The position numbers and the translations under genes are program-made. From assembly GCA_027067775.1 (NCBI GenBank), contig JAMOVK010000042.1:1-50692 (forward strand): a stretch of DNA of 50,692 nucleotides, in the 5' to 3' direction. Below the pieces are notes generated by a model. It searched no databases. It had not been told where the DNA came from and saw nothing but the letters and a program-made list of their open reading frames with translations. Positions 10,677 to 19,000 of the stretch are shown in pieces; position 1 is the first letter of the stretch; every line of letters starts with the position of its first letter. The stretch is from Deltaproteobacteria bacterium. Lineage in GTDB: Bacteria > Desulfobacterota > Dissulfuribacteria > Dissulfuribacterales > QOAL01.

Positions 10677-11065
10677 TTAGTGAAATAGGAGTTAAGCAGA
10701 TTGGTTATCCTGTCTTTGATCCTTCGCAGCAGGATACTGGAAAACAGCTACTGCAGACTGTCAGGGCGCCTGACAAGTCAACCAGGCCCTATGGCCCTAA
10801 CACTAAAGAAGGTACGGATTACAACAAGAGCGATCAGGAAAACGAAATCTCAAATGAGCTTTTTCAGGCCTTCAAGAATGAGTTTGACCTAATAAATAAC
10901 GTAGAACTCAAGTTCAACAAGGACGATAAGACTGGCCAGACGTATATAAAGATAGTTGACAAAGAGACAGGAGACGTGATCAGAGAAATTCCTCCAGAAG
11001 AGGTGAGAAAACTTGCTGAAAAACTGGATGAGATGGTTGGGATTTTGTTTGATAAAAAGGTCTGA
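10673..11065 (+). CDS. flaG: FlaG family protein
   Basis: C-terminal LKFNKDDKTGQTYIKIVDKETGDVIREIPPEEVRKLAEKLDEMVGILFDKKV is characteristic of FlaG. Confidence 0.85.
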   Translation: MISEIGVKQIGYPVFDPSQQDTGKQLLQTVRAPDKSTRPYGPNTKEGTDYNKSDQENEISNELFQAFKNEFDLINNVELKFNKDDKTGQTYIKIVDKETGDVIREIPPEEVRKLAEKLDEMVGILFDKKV

Positions 11066-11075
11066 AAGGCCTTTA

Positions 11076-11252
11076 TCAAAGGAATTTTTTGTTTAGAAAC
11101 TCGCACTCTTTTGGAGAAAGATCGAATTTTATCTCAGCTTCAAGGATAAGCTCTTTTCTTGATTTTTCCGGATGTTCTTTGATCATTTCCGAGAACCATT
11201 TGACAGCCTTTCTTAACTTTTCACCTTCTGGAAGCAGTTCTTCTGTAGTCAT
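11076..11252 (-). CDS. Small conserved-looking protein, 58 aa, downstream of the candidate selenoprotein
   Basis: Absent from the ORF track (under 60 aa). Reverse complement from ATG (11250-11252) to TGA (11076-11078): MTTEELLPEGEKLRKAVKWFSEMIKEHPEKSRKELILEAEIKFDLSPKECEFLNKKFL; starts 17 bp after the stop of the upstream gene. Confidence 0.7.
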   Translation of the reverse strand: MTTEELLPEGEKLRKAVKWFSEMIKEHPEKSRKELILEAEIKFDLSPKECEFLNKKFL

Positions 11253-11269
11253 AAATTATACCATCCTTT

Positions 11270-11740
11270 TTATTCTATATTGTATTCTTCCATGATGTTT
11301 TCTAGATACTCTGTGGTCTTCCCTATAACAAAAATGCATTCCGTGCGTCTACTCGAAGGATCCTTGTAAAAGGACCTTACCTGTTTGGGATCTTTCCAGT
11401 CTACTCTGGCAATATCCTTGCAGTCCATTCCACCGTATTGTGCTGTTATATCTTGAAATGCCTTAACCATTTTGCTGGCCAGTTTCCACATGAGCTTGTG
11501 GTCCCTTTTTGAAGGTTTATCTTTTCCCATAAAAAAACCAAGAACACCAAGTGCTCCAGCTAAAGTTCCGCATGTACTCCCTGTACTGCCAAGACCTCCT
11601 CCAAACGGGGCAAGGGCCCTTATTACTCCTAATGCCCCGATTCCATGTTTTTCTGCAACTGCAGAAAATACAGCCTGGCTTCAGTGAAAACCCTCTTTGA
11701 ACAAAAGCTGGGCTCTTTGTGCCGTAGTTGAATCCTTCAT
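11270..11740 (-). CDS. Putative selenoprotein of the C_GCAxxG_C_C redox family (Sec at codon 20, TGA at 11681-11683)
   Basis: Reverse-complement translation: MKDSTTAQRAQLLFKEGFH[U]SQAVFSAVAEKHGIGALGVIRALAPFGGGLGSTGSTCGTLAGALGVLGFFMGKDKPSKRDHKLMWKLASKMVKAFQDITAQYGGMDCKDIARVDWKDPKQVRSFYKDPSSRRTECIFVIGKTTEYLENIMEEYNIE. SD AAGGAGGT just upstream of ATG 11738-11740. Remaining family cysteines intact (TCGTLAG, MDC, TEC). Confidence 0.85.
11649..11668 (-). promoter_or_regulatory. Candidate bacterial SECIS element
   Basis: On the coding strand: TGA, 20 nt, then loop AGTT within stem TTTTCTGC/GCAGAAAA (8 perfect bp). Distance and a G among the first two loop bases fit the general bacterial SECIS pattern. 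Confidence 0.75.
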
Positions 11741-11769
11741 GAAACCTCCTTGGAATTTCAGTTAAAATC

Positions 11770-11788
11770 TAATAGCCTCTCTCTATTA
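11770..11788. promoter_or_regulatory. Inverted repeat, possible operator or promoter region of the candidate selenoprotein operon
   Basis: TAATAG-N7-CTATTA (11770-11775/11783-11788), about 30 bp upstream of the minus-strand start; lies between divergent genes. Confidence 0.35.
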
Positions 11789-11820
11789 ATACAAGCTACT
11801 TTTGGGTTCGGTGCAAAATT

Positions 11821-12648
11821 ATGAGGCAAAAGAAAAAAGGATGCCGAAGATATTGGATTTTGGCATGGGCTGCTTTTTTACTCGTTGTTTCTGGTTGTTC
11901 ATTGTTTCAAAAGGGCCAGAAGACCATCATTCCTCCTGTTGAAAGGAGCGGCAACATTTTGCAAGACCTACTAGATAGGGCCATGCAGCTTGATTGCATT
12001 TCCATTGAAGGCCGTCTGAAGTTGAGCCTGAATGGGAAAGACCATCCGTCTGTAAAGATAAGGGTGTGGTTGATTTCAAAAAGGAACGGATCCTTTGTCA
12101 GAATAAAGGGATTTGCTCCCCTTGGTGTTACTGTTTTTGATTTTCTTGCAAAGAAAGATATGGCATGGGTCTATCTGCCAAGATATGGCAAGGTATACAG
12201 GGGAGAGATTTTTTTTACTAGTTACGGAAATATAGACGTCAAGACAGCCATCAGAATTGTTGAACTTATTGTAAATCCATGGTCTCCGGCTAGATACTGT
12301 CATCTTGAAGAGGTTATGTGTAATGCGAACATCTCGAATCTTTTGTGTTTCAAGGCCAGATTTCTTAACAACATCGTCTTTTTTGAATATCTGAAGGATC
12401 TTTCTCCACACAGGTTCTACTCTGAAGCATTTCAAATATTTTTCAAACATGAAGGTGACTCTGTCTATCCCAAAAGGATTGATTTTTATCTTGAAAAAGG
12501 TGCTATTAAAGGAAGATTTGTTGTATCCAAGGTCGGTTTTTCTCCTTTGGATGAAAATGGTCCTCTTTTTGACGAATCCTTCTTTTTGAAGATGCTTACA
12601 ATCCTAAAGATGTCTTCACACCAGTTTAGCTTCAAGAAGCCCTCTTAG
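11821..12648 (+). CDS. Predicted outer-membrane-type lipoprotein (LolB/DUF4292-like)
   Basis: Signal peptide with lipobox LLVVSGCSLF; SIEGRLKLSLNGKDHPSVKIRVWLISKRNGSFVRIKGFAPLGVTVFDFLAKKDMAWVYLP resembles LolA/LolB-like folds. Confidence 0.65.
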   Translation: MRQKKKGCRRYWILAWAAFLLVVSGCSLFQKGQKTIIPPVERSGNILQDLLDRAMQLDCISIEGRLKLSLNGKDHPSVKIRVWLISKRNGSFVRIKGFAPLGVTVFDFLAKKDMAWVYLPRYGKVYRGEIFFTSYGNIDVKTAIRIVELIVNPWSPARYCHLEEVMCNANISNLLCFKARFLNNIVFFEYLKDLSPHRFYSEAFQIFFKHEGDSVYPKRIDFYLEKGAIKGRFVVSKVGFSPLDENGPLFDESFFLKMLTILKMSSHQFSFKKPS

Positions 12649-13281
12649 CGAGTTGCCAACAAATATTCTTTTGGCATTTAAAAGGTCATCGGTGGTCAAG
12701 ATGGTTTCCACGGCCTTTCGGGTGTCAAGAAGGTGTTGTCTCAATGTCCCTGGCAAAAGTCCGCAGGCAAGGGCAGGAGTTTCAAGGATCCCCTTGTCTT
12801 TATCTAGGAAAAGATTTGTTATTGTTCCCTGCGTGAGTTCTCCATGTTCGTTAAGAAAGATGGTCTCGAAGGTTCCCGCTTTTTTCAGCCTTTTTCGTTC
12901 CAGATCAAAAAGCCTTCTTTTGTTTGTTTTGTGATACAGAAAAGTATCACAGCTTTTAACCCGTTGGGGTGAGATGTCGATTTTGACAGGCAGATCGGGT
13001 GTTGGTGGAAACTTTTGGCAAGAGATAGCCAGTTTGCCGCGCCCGTCAAGAGTGATGCGGATTTTTTGGATTGTTTCACCTTTTTCTAGAAGCTTATACC
13101 CTGTTTGATAGAGTTCCTCTTCAAGTTTTTGTCTATCAAAAGGTATGCGAAAATCGTTTGCAGATTTTGACATCCTTGCAATATGATAGCCCAAAAGGTT
13201 AAATCCCTTTTCCCGTTCTGAAAAGTCCTCCCACTTCCATGCAAGGGTTTCTATAAGGAAAAATTTTTTAACCTCGTTCAT
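12616..13281 (-). CDS. pabC: Aminotransferase class IV / 4-amino-4-deoxychorismate lyase-like
   Basis: ETIFLNEHGELTQGTITNLFLDKDKGILETPALACGLLPGTLRQHLL is the class IV motif; adjacent to pabB. Confidence 0.85.
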   Translation of the reverse strand: MNEVKKFFLIETLAWKWEDFSEREKGFNLLGYHIARMSKSANDFRIPFDRQKLEEELYQTGYKLLEKGETIQKIRITLDGRGKLAISCQKFPPTPDLPVKIDISPQRVKSCDTFLYHKTNKRRLFDLERKRLKKAGTFETIFLNEHGELTQGTITNLFLDKDKGILETPALACGLLPGTLRQHLLDTRKAVETILTTDDLLNAKRIFVGNSLRGLLEAKLV

Positions 13282-13283
13282 TG

Positions 13284-14522
13284 CTAACAGGTTTTCATGG
13301 TGAGAAATTTAGCTTTCAGTATAGTTTCATCATATTCTTCATCTGGTTTTGAGCCAATGGTGATACCAGCACCTATTCCGATCTGTCCAACATTTTTCTC
13401 AATAGTTACAGTGCGTATTGCCACGTTAAATATTGCACTGTTATCCGGACAGATGTAACCTATGGCTCCAGTGTAAATGCCACGAGGCGAGTTTTCCAGT
13501 TCTGCAATGATTTCCATGGATCTTATCTTTGGAGCACCTGTTATAGAACCGCATGGAAATAGGGCCTTGAAGATTTCAGACCATGATGTGTCCTTGTTGA
13601 GCCTTCCCTGAACGGTAGATGTCATCTGGTACAGGGTCTCATACCTTTCAACACAAAAAAGTTCGGGCACCTGTACTGTGCCTGTCTGGCAGATTTTGCC
13701 AAGGTCGTTTCTTAAAAGATCCACAATCATAACATTTTCTGCCCGATTTTTTTCATCCTTTCCAAGCATGGAGGCAAACAAGAGGTCTTCTTTTTGATTT
13801 TTGCCTCTTGGAGCCGTACCTTTCATGGGCTTTGACCATATGTGGTCCTTCTGACGGGCAAAAAAGAGCTCGGGAGAAACAGAAAGGACATGGAGGTCTT
13901 TGTGGGGCCTGACAAATGCTCCATAGGCTGTGTGTTGTCTTCTTCTCAGGAGGCAAAAGAGACGGAAGGCATCAGTCTCAAAGTCAAATCTGCCCCTGAT
14001 GGTATAGTTGATCTGATACGTGTCCCCAGATTTGATGTACGAGTGGATCGTATTTATGTCGCGAATGAATTCCTGCTTAGAAGTGTCAAAATCTAAAGTG
14101 ATGGGATACGGTTTGTTTTTTGCCTTCTTATTCAACCAAAGCTCTAAACAATTTTGGGGTAGCTCAATGGGTTTTTTATACAGACCAAACCATGCCAAAG
14201 GGACAGAGAGTCTGATGTCTGAGGCCAGATTATGAAGTTTAGGAATCATAAGGTAACCAGCCTCATATGCCAACCAGCCAGCTACATAAAGTCCCATGCT
14301 CAGGCCATTTTCTATTTCTTCAAAAAGCTGTTGAAGATGTTCAGGACTTGACGGATGATCAAGTGTCAGGGTCTTGACCGGTTCATGGAACAAAAGACAA
14401 TGAATCGAGTCCCCGCATGCCGGAGTCCTGCCAATCCAGAGAAACAGGCCGGTATCACCCGATAGTCTTTGAAAAATTTCACTGTATAGTTTCATGCACC
14501 GTCTTTTAATGTCAGGAATCAA
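13284..14522 (-). CDS. pabB: Aminodeoxychorismate synthase component I
   Basis: Chorismate-binding motifs: SGDTYQINYTIRGRFDFE, SPELFFARQ, KPMKGTAPRG, LRNDLGKIC, FPCGSITGAPKIRSMEII, GIYTGAIGYICPDNSAIFNVAIRT, GIGAGITIGSKPDEEYDETILKAKFL. Confidence 0.93.
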   Translation of the reverse strand: MIPDIKRRCMKLYSEIFQRLSGDTGLFLWIGRTPACGDSIHCLLFHEPVKTLTLDHPSSPEHLQQLFEEIENGLSMGLYVAGWLAYEAGYLMIPKLHNLASDIRLSVPLAWFGLYKKPIELPQNCLELWLNKKAKNKPYPITLDFDTSKQEFIRDINTIHSYIKSGDTYQINYTIRGRFDFETDAFRLFCLLRRRQHTAYGAFVRPHKDLHVLSVSPELFFARQKDHIWSKPMKGTAPRGKNQKEDLLFASMLGKDEKNRAENVMIVDLLRNDLGKICQTGTVQVPELFCVERYETLYQMTSTVQGRLNKDTSWSEIFKALFPCGSITGAPKIRSMEIIAELENSPRGIYTGAIGYICPDNSAIFNVAIRTVTIEKNVGQIGIGAGITIGSKPDEEYDETILKAKFLTMKTC

Positions 14523-14609
14523 AAGGTTGCAGCCACTTTTACCCCAATTTTAACGGTTGACAAGGTGTGAACATATCTTTATTACTTTTTATTGTTATTG
14601 TATAGAGAC

Positions 14610-14684
14610 GGGCGGTTAACTCAGCGGGAGAGTGCCACCTTCACACGGTGGAAGTCACTGGTTCGATCCCAGTACCGCCCACCA
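14610..14684 (+). tRNA. tRNA-Val (anticodon CAC)
   Basis: 75 nt cloverleaf: acceptor GGGCGGT/ACCGCCC, anticodon stem-loop CCACC-TTCACAC-GGTGG, T-arm CTGGTTCGATCCCAG, encoded CCA. Confidence 0.95.
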
Positions 14685-14756
14685 GTTTTTCGTCTCTCTT
14701 TTTTTTCTCCTCCTTGCTGTTGCCTTATTGAGGTCGTTGTTCTAATTTCTTCTGCC

Positions 14757-16262
14757 ATGTCAAAGGCAAGATCTATAATGTTTCAGGGAACAGGCTCTGG
14801 TGTGGGCAAATCTGTTGTGGTCGCTGCTATGTGCAGGCTTCTTGCCAGAAGAGGGATCAGGGTGGCCCCATTTAAGGCCCAGAACATGGCCCTAAATTCC
14901 TTTGTTACCGCAGATGGCAAAGAGATGGGACGTGCCCAGGTGTTTCAGGCAGAGGCCTGCGGCCTTCTGCCAGATGTACGGATGAATCCGGTTCTTTTAA
15001 AACCATCCTCAGATGCCAGAAGCCAGGTGATTCTGATGGGGAGGCCATGCGAGCATCTTGGTGCGCGAGACTATTACAGGCGTAGTCAGGAACATTGGCA
15101 GGTGGTAAGGGATGCCTACGACAGCCTTGCCGGCGAGTTTGATGTGATAGTGATGGAGGGAGCCGGGAGCCCGGCCGAGATCAATCTCAGAGAAACCGAC
15201 ATAGTCAACATGAAGATGGCAGATTATGCCACGGCTTCAGTGGTTGTGGTTGCTGACATAGACAGGGGCGGTGTGTTTGCAAGCCTGAAGGGAACCTATG
15301 ACCTTGTTGAAAACAGGTATCGTCATCTTATAAAGGCCTTTATCATAAACAAGTTCAGGGGAGATGTCAGGCTGCTTGAGCCAGGAATAAACATGTTCGC
15401 AACCATAGTGCCCGTTCCTGTTTTCGGAGTCCTGCCCTGGTTTCATGACATACATGTAGATGAAGAAGACGGGGTGTTTGTCAAGAAAATAGAGTCAAAA
15501 AAGGGAGTAGATCACAGTGGCTTGAAGGTGGTGATAGCAGGGCTTCCACGGATAAGCAACTTTACTGACTTTTCTCCCTTTGGCTTGGAGCCTGATGTGG
15601 ACGTGGTCCTCTGCAGTGATCCAGAGGAACTGGTTGATGCAGATATACTCATAATTCCTGGTACAAAAGCTACAACATCAGATCTGGAGTTTATGAAAGA
15701 GCGGGGCTGGGAAGACCAGATTGCAAGTTTTATAAAAAGGGGAGGGGTGGTTGCAGGCATATGCGGTGGATTTCAGATGCTTGGTTCCACCATCTCAGAC
15801 AGGCTTGGAAGCGATGGGAAACCGGGAGAGTATTCCGGCTTTGGTCTTTTGCCACTGTCCACCGAAATGGTGGAAAAGAAGGCTCTAAGACAACTGAGTG
15901 TCAGGGTTGAATGTGAGTTGCTTTCACATGAGCCCATGACTATTAACGGATACGAAATTCACATGGGACGAAGCAGACTAGAAGGGCCTGCAAAAGATAT
16001 TTACTCTATTGGTCATGAAGGTGAGGAGATCTTTCTTTTTCATAAGAGGTTTGGCATACTTGGCACCTATATCCACGGCATATTTGATAACGATGATTTC
16101 AGGCGGACCTTTTTGAATCTTGCCAGGAAGCGCAAGGGCCTAAAGCCGTTGCCAGTTTCTTTCTCCTACAGGCAGTTCAGGACTGAACACTTTGATAGGC
16201 TGGCAGACTGGCTTGAATCAAACTCCAAAGTGGATGAACTGTTGAGACTGATTGATGTTTGA
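14757..16262 (+). CDS. cobQ: Cobyric acid synthase
   Basis: SIMFQGTGSGVGKSVVVAAMCRLLARRGIRVAPFKAQNMALNSFVT; GGVVAGICGGFQMLG amidotransferase motif. Start set at ATG 14757, as the listed ORF start at 14592 runs through the tRNA. Confidence 0.95.
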   Translation: MSKARSIMFQGTGSGVGKSVVVAAMCRLLARRGIRVAPFKAQNMALNSFVTADGKEMGRAQVFQAEACGLLPDVRMNPVLLKPSSDARSQVILMGRPCEHLGARDYYRRSQEHWQVVRDAYDSLAGEFDVIVMEGAGSPAEINLRETDIVNMKMADYATASVVVVADIDRGGVFASLKGTYDLVENRYRHLIKAFIINKFRGDVRLLEPGINMFATIVPVPVFGVLPWFHDIHVDEEDGVFVKKIESKKGVDHSGLKVVIAGLPRISNFTDFSPFGLEPDVDVVLCSDPEELVDADILIIPGTKATTSDLEFMKERGWEDQIASFIKRGGVVAGICGGFQMLGSTISDRLGSDGKPGEYSGFGLLPLSTEMVEKKALRQLSVRVECELLSHEPMTINGYEIHMGRSRLEGPAKDIYSIGHEGEEIFLFHKRFGILGTYIHGIFDNDDFRRTFLNLARKRKGLKPLPVSFSYRQFRTEHFDRLADWLESNSKVDELLRLIDV

Positions 16263-17223
16263 GCCTTATCTCTTTAAACCCCATTCTTTGCTTGTCCTTT
16301 ATGGCGGTGTTTTGGCCGATGTTGTTTTTGGAGACAGAAATCATCCGTGGCATCCTATAAGGTTGATGGGAGCGGCGATCTCTTTTTGTGAAAAGATGTC
16401 TGCAGCCTCTCGCTTGGATCCGATGGTATATGGAGCAGGCATGAGCATTGGCCTTACAACATTCACCTTTCTGGGCGTTTTTGCTTTATCCTCTTTTTTA
16501 AGATCTGTCTCGCTTTTGCTTTTTCTCCTTTTTTCTTGTGGATGCATCTACTTTGGGCTGTGTCTGAGGTGTCTTGCAGGTGAGGCTGCCAAGGTCTTGA
16601 CTCCCCTTGGTAAAGGCGAGATGGAAATTGCAAGAAAACGCCTTTCAATGCTTGTTAGCAGGGATACGACAGACATGGATGAAACCGCTATCTGTCGTTC
16701 GTTAATAGAGACGGTGTCGGAGAACTTTGTAGATGGTGTTTGTTCTCCATTTTTCTATGCACTGCTGGGTGGCCCGGCCATGTGCATGGCATTTAAGATG
16801 GTGAGCACCCTCGACTCCATGGTGGGTTATCAGAACAAGAAATACGAAAGCCTAGGAAAGGCTGCTGCACGCATGGATGATGCGCTCAACTTTATCCCAG
16901 CAAGACTTTCCGTCTTTATCATCTCTGTTGCAGGCCTTTTGGTTAAGGGAAGCCCTCCATCAGAAGTTGTCAGGGGGGCAGTTAGGGACGCGCGCCTTCA
17001 CAAAAGCCCAAATTCCGGTTTTCCCGAGTCTGCCTTTGCCCATGTTCTTGGCGTCAGTCTTGGCGGCCCTGTGGTTTATCAGGGTGCTTTGTACAGGTTC
17101 TCCTACATTAACAAGGAAGGAAGGCCACCGGGCCTTGATGATGTAAGATCTTCAATCAAGTTGCTGTACGTAAGTGCCGGAGTCTTTTATATCTTGCCTC
17201 TGCTCTTGGTGACCTTTGCATGA
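16255..17223 (+). CDS. cobD: Adenosylcobinamide-phosphate synthase
   Basis: LADVVFGDRNHPWHPIRLMG, RDTTDMDETAICRSLIETVSENFVDGVCSPFFYALLGGP, KMVSTLDSMVGYQNKKYESLGKAAARMDD are CbiB/CobD motifs. Confidence 0.95.
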   Translation: MFEPYLFKPHSLLVLYGGVLADVVFGDRNHPWHPIRLMGAAISFCEKMSAASRLDPMVYGAGMSIGLTTFTFLGVFALSSFLRSVSLLLFLLFSCGCIYFGLCLRCLAGEAAKVLTPLGKGEMEIARKRLSMLVSRDTTDMDETAICRSLIETVSENFVDGVCSPFFYALLGGPAMCMAFKMVSTLDSMVGYQNKKYESLGKAAARMDDALNFIPARLSVFIISVAGLLVKGSPPSEVVRGAVRDARLHKSPNSGFPESAFAHVLGVSLGGPVVYQGALYRFSYINKEGRPPGLDDVRSSIKLLYVSAGVFYILPLLLVTFA

Positions 17224-18902
17224 CTGGGAACAGGCCACTGTTTTGGGCATTTTTATTCTTTTTGGCATGTTTTTTCACGGCCTCTTTCTACCTTGCCAGC
17301 CACCGTTCCCTCTGTGAAACCCTCGAGGCAGAGTCAGCCCTGATTGCAAAGGCCTTTTATGAAGGCAGGGCGCATCTTATCAATCAGTTGAACGGCAAGG
17401 AGGACCTTGACAAACCGCCTGGTTTTTACTGGCTGATCAGTGGCCTTTACCGTGTAAGCCCAAGCTGGGAGGTGGCGGCTCGTTTACCTTCCATTGGTTC
17501 TTTGGTCCTGTTTTTCTTTCTTTTTTGGAAGCTTTCGCAGTATCTCAGGCTAGACAAAGGGTTTCTGGCCCTTTGGTGCCTTGTCTTTGTCTTTTGTCCC
17601 AAAATTTTCTGGATGTCACAGATAGCCAGAATGGATCTGCTATTTTCTTCTTTATGTTTCCTATCTATCTATTTTTTCATAAGAATTGTTTCGTCTGTTG
17701 GAAAAGATGCCGAAGTAGATCCAGGCAAGCTAAACAAAAACTTTCTTACTGCTTTTTTTCTTACTGCCGGCCTGTCGGTCATGGTAAAGGGTCCCGTTGG
17801 GGCCGTTTTGATATTTGGAACCGTTGGCATCTTTTTAATCGTCAGCAAAAGGTTTTACCTTATAAGGGAAATTTTTCTATCCCCCTATATGCTGGTTTTT
17901 TTGGCAGTATGCCTTCCTTGGTATGTATATGTTATCCTTAAGACGGATTTCAGGTTCTTTTACCGCTTTATCCTGGAAGAAAATCTTTCTCGTTTTTCTT
18001 CTTTGCTGCCAGGTGGCTCATTCAAGGAGTTTAATCACTCTCCGCCCACAAGATATCTGGTGTATCTGCTAACAGGCTTCTTCCCGTGGTCTTTAATGGT
18101 TCCGCTTTGGTGTTATACAACTGTAAAAGGCTGGCGTAGTATCCGTCCTGAAATAAAAGTCCTGTTTGTTTACTTCTGGTTTGTTTTAGTCTTTTTTTCC
18201 CTGGCGACCTCAAAAAGAAGCGACTACATACTTCCCTTGTATCCGGCTGCATCGTTTTTATGTGCAAATTTTTTAATGGCCCCACAGAATAAAGGACTTT
18301 TCACCTATGCTCTCAAGGGCATCTCATGCCTTCTTGTTACCCTTTTTCTCTGCCTTTTCTTGACTGGAGTATATATACACTTTCTAGATTACAGTCTTTT
18401 GCTTTCTGTTATGAAGGCTCAAGAGGATGTTGCTGCTTTCATTTTGTCGACTCTAACCAGTCAGTATTTACTTTTTCTTTTACTTTTTTTTATTTTTCTT
18501 GGTCCGATATTGATCAACAGGACCAGGGGCAAGCAGCTTCTCCCTTTTTTTATGGCAGCAGCAGCTTCTTTCTTTCTGGTTACGGGTATGTTTACTCTGC
18601 CTGCAATCTATAAGGGCAAGGATGTGCGTCCCTTCTGCAAAAAGGTGATCAGGATTGTCGGCTCCAGTCCATTGTATTATGCAGGTTTTTGGGATGAGGA
18701 ATGCACCTTTTATCTGGATAGAACTATTAATAAGCTGGATATGGACAAGGTTAACAGCATTATGAACAATTCCTCAAAAAAAGTTTTTTTTATTGTGGAT
18801 AAAAAGCGTCTTAAACTTATGAAGAAAAAAGGGATTCGGTTTTCCATTATCTTCAAGGACAATTCTTTGGTGCTTAGACCCTTATTTCTTGTATCGAGAT
18901 AA
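17220..18902 (+). CDS. ArnT-like/GT39-type glycosyltransferase, multi-pass membrane protein
   Basis: Multiple TM segments; E-A-E-S-A motif then NGKEDLDKPPGFYWLIS typical of ArnT/PMT-like transferases. Confidence 0.85.
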   Translation: MTGNRPLFWAFLFFLACFFTASFYLASHRSLCETLEAESALIAKAFYEGRAHLINQLNGKEDLDKPPGFYWLISGLYRVSPSWEVAARLPSIGSLVLFFFLFWKLSQYLRLDKGFLALWCLVFVFCPKIFWMSQIARMDLLFSSLCFLSIYFFIRIVSSVGKDAEVDPGKLNKNFLTAFFLTAGLSVMVKGPVGAVLIFGTVGIFLIVSKRFYLIREIFLSPYMLVFLAVCLPWYVYVILKTDFRFFYRFILEENLSRFSSLLPGGSFKEFNHSPPTRYLVYLLTGFFPWSLMVPLWCYTTVKGWRSIRPEIKVLFVYFWFVLVFFSLATSKRSDYILPLYPAASFLCANFLMAPQNKGLFTYALKGISCLLVTLFLCLFLTGVYIHFLDYSLLLSVMKAQEDVAAFILSTLTSQYLLFLLLFFIFLGPILINRTRGKQLLPFFMAAAASFFLVTGMFTLPAIYKGKDVRPFCKKVIRIVGSSPLYYAGFWDEECTFYLDRTINKLDMDKVNSIMNNSSKKVFFIVDKKRLKLMKKKGIRFSIIFKDNSLVLRPLFLVSR

Positions 18903-19000
18903 AATACTGCTCAAAATTCTTGTAAATCGCTCTTCTCTGTTCATCTTTCCCCTTATATTGCCGATAAAAAGAAAAAAATGTTTTACCTTCAAAAGGCCTT

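Noticed and set aside
11270-11530. Treating the 86-aa ORF as a complete gene
   Set aside because: Its ATG lies inside the conserved family sequence (GALGVLGFF-MGKDK), has no SD, and homologous sequence continues upstream through the TGA to a proper start.
11472-11687. 71-aa plus-strand ORF
   Set aside because: Antisense to the candidate selenoprotein; no family-like motifs; frame artifact.
14610-14684. tRNA-Val as an integration site for a mobile element
   Set aside because: Adjacent genes are housekeeping cobQ and pabB, with no integrase and no duplicated tRNA 3' end visible.
14592-14756. 5' extension of the cobQ ORF
   Set aside because: It translates through the tRNA-Val gene; ATG 14757 matches the known CobQ N-terminus.
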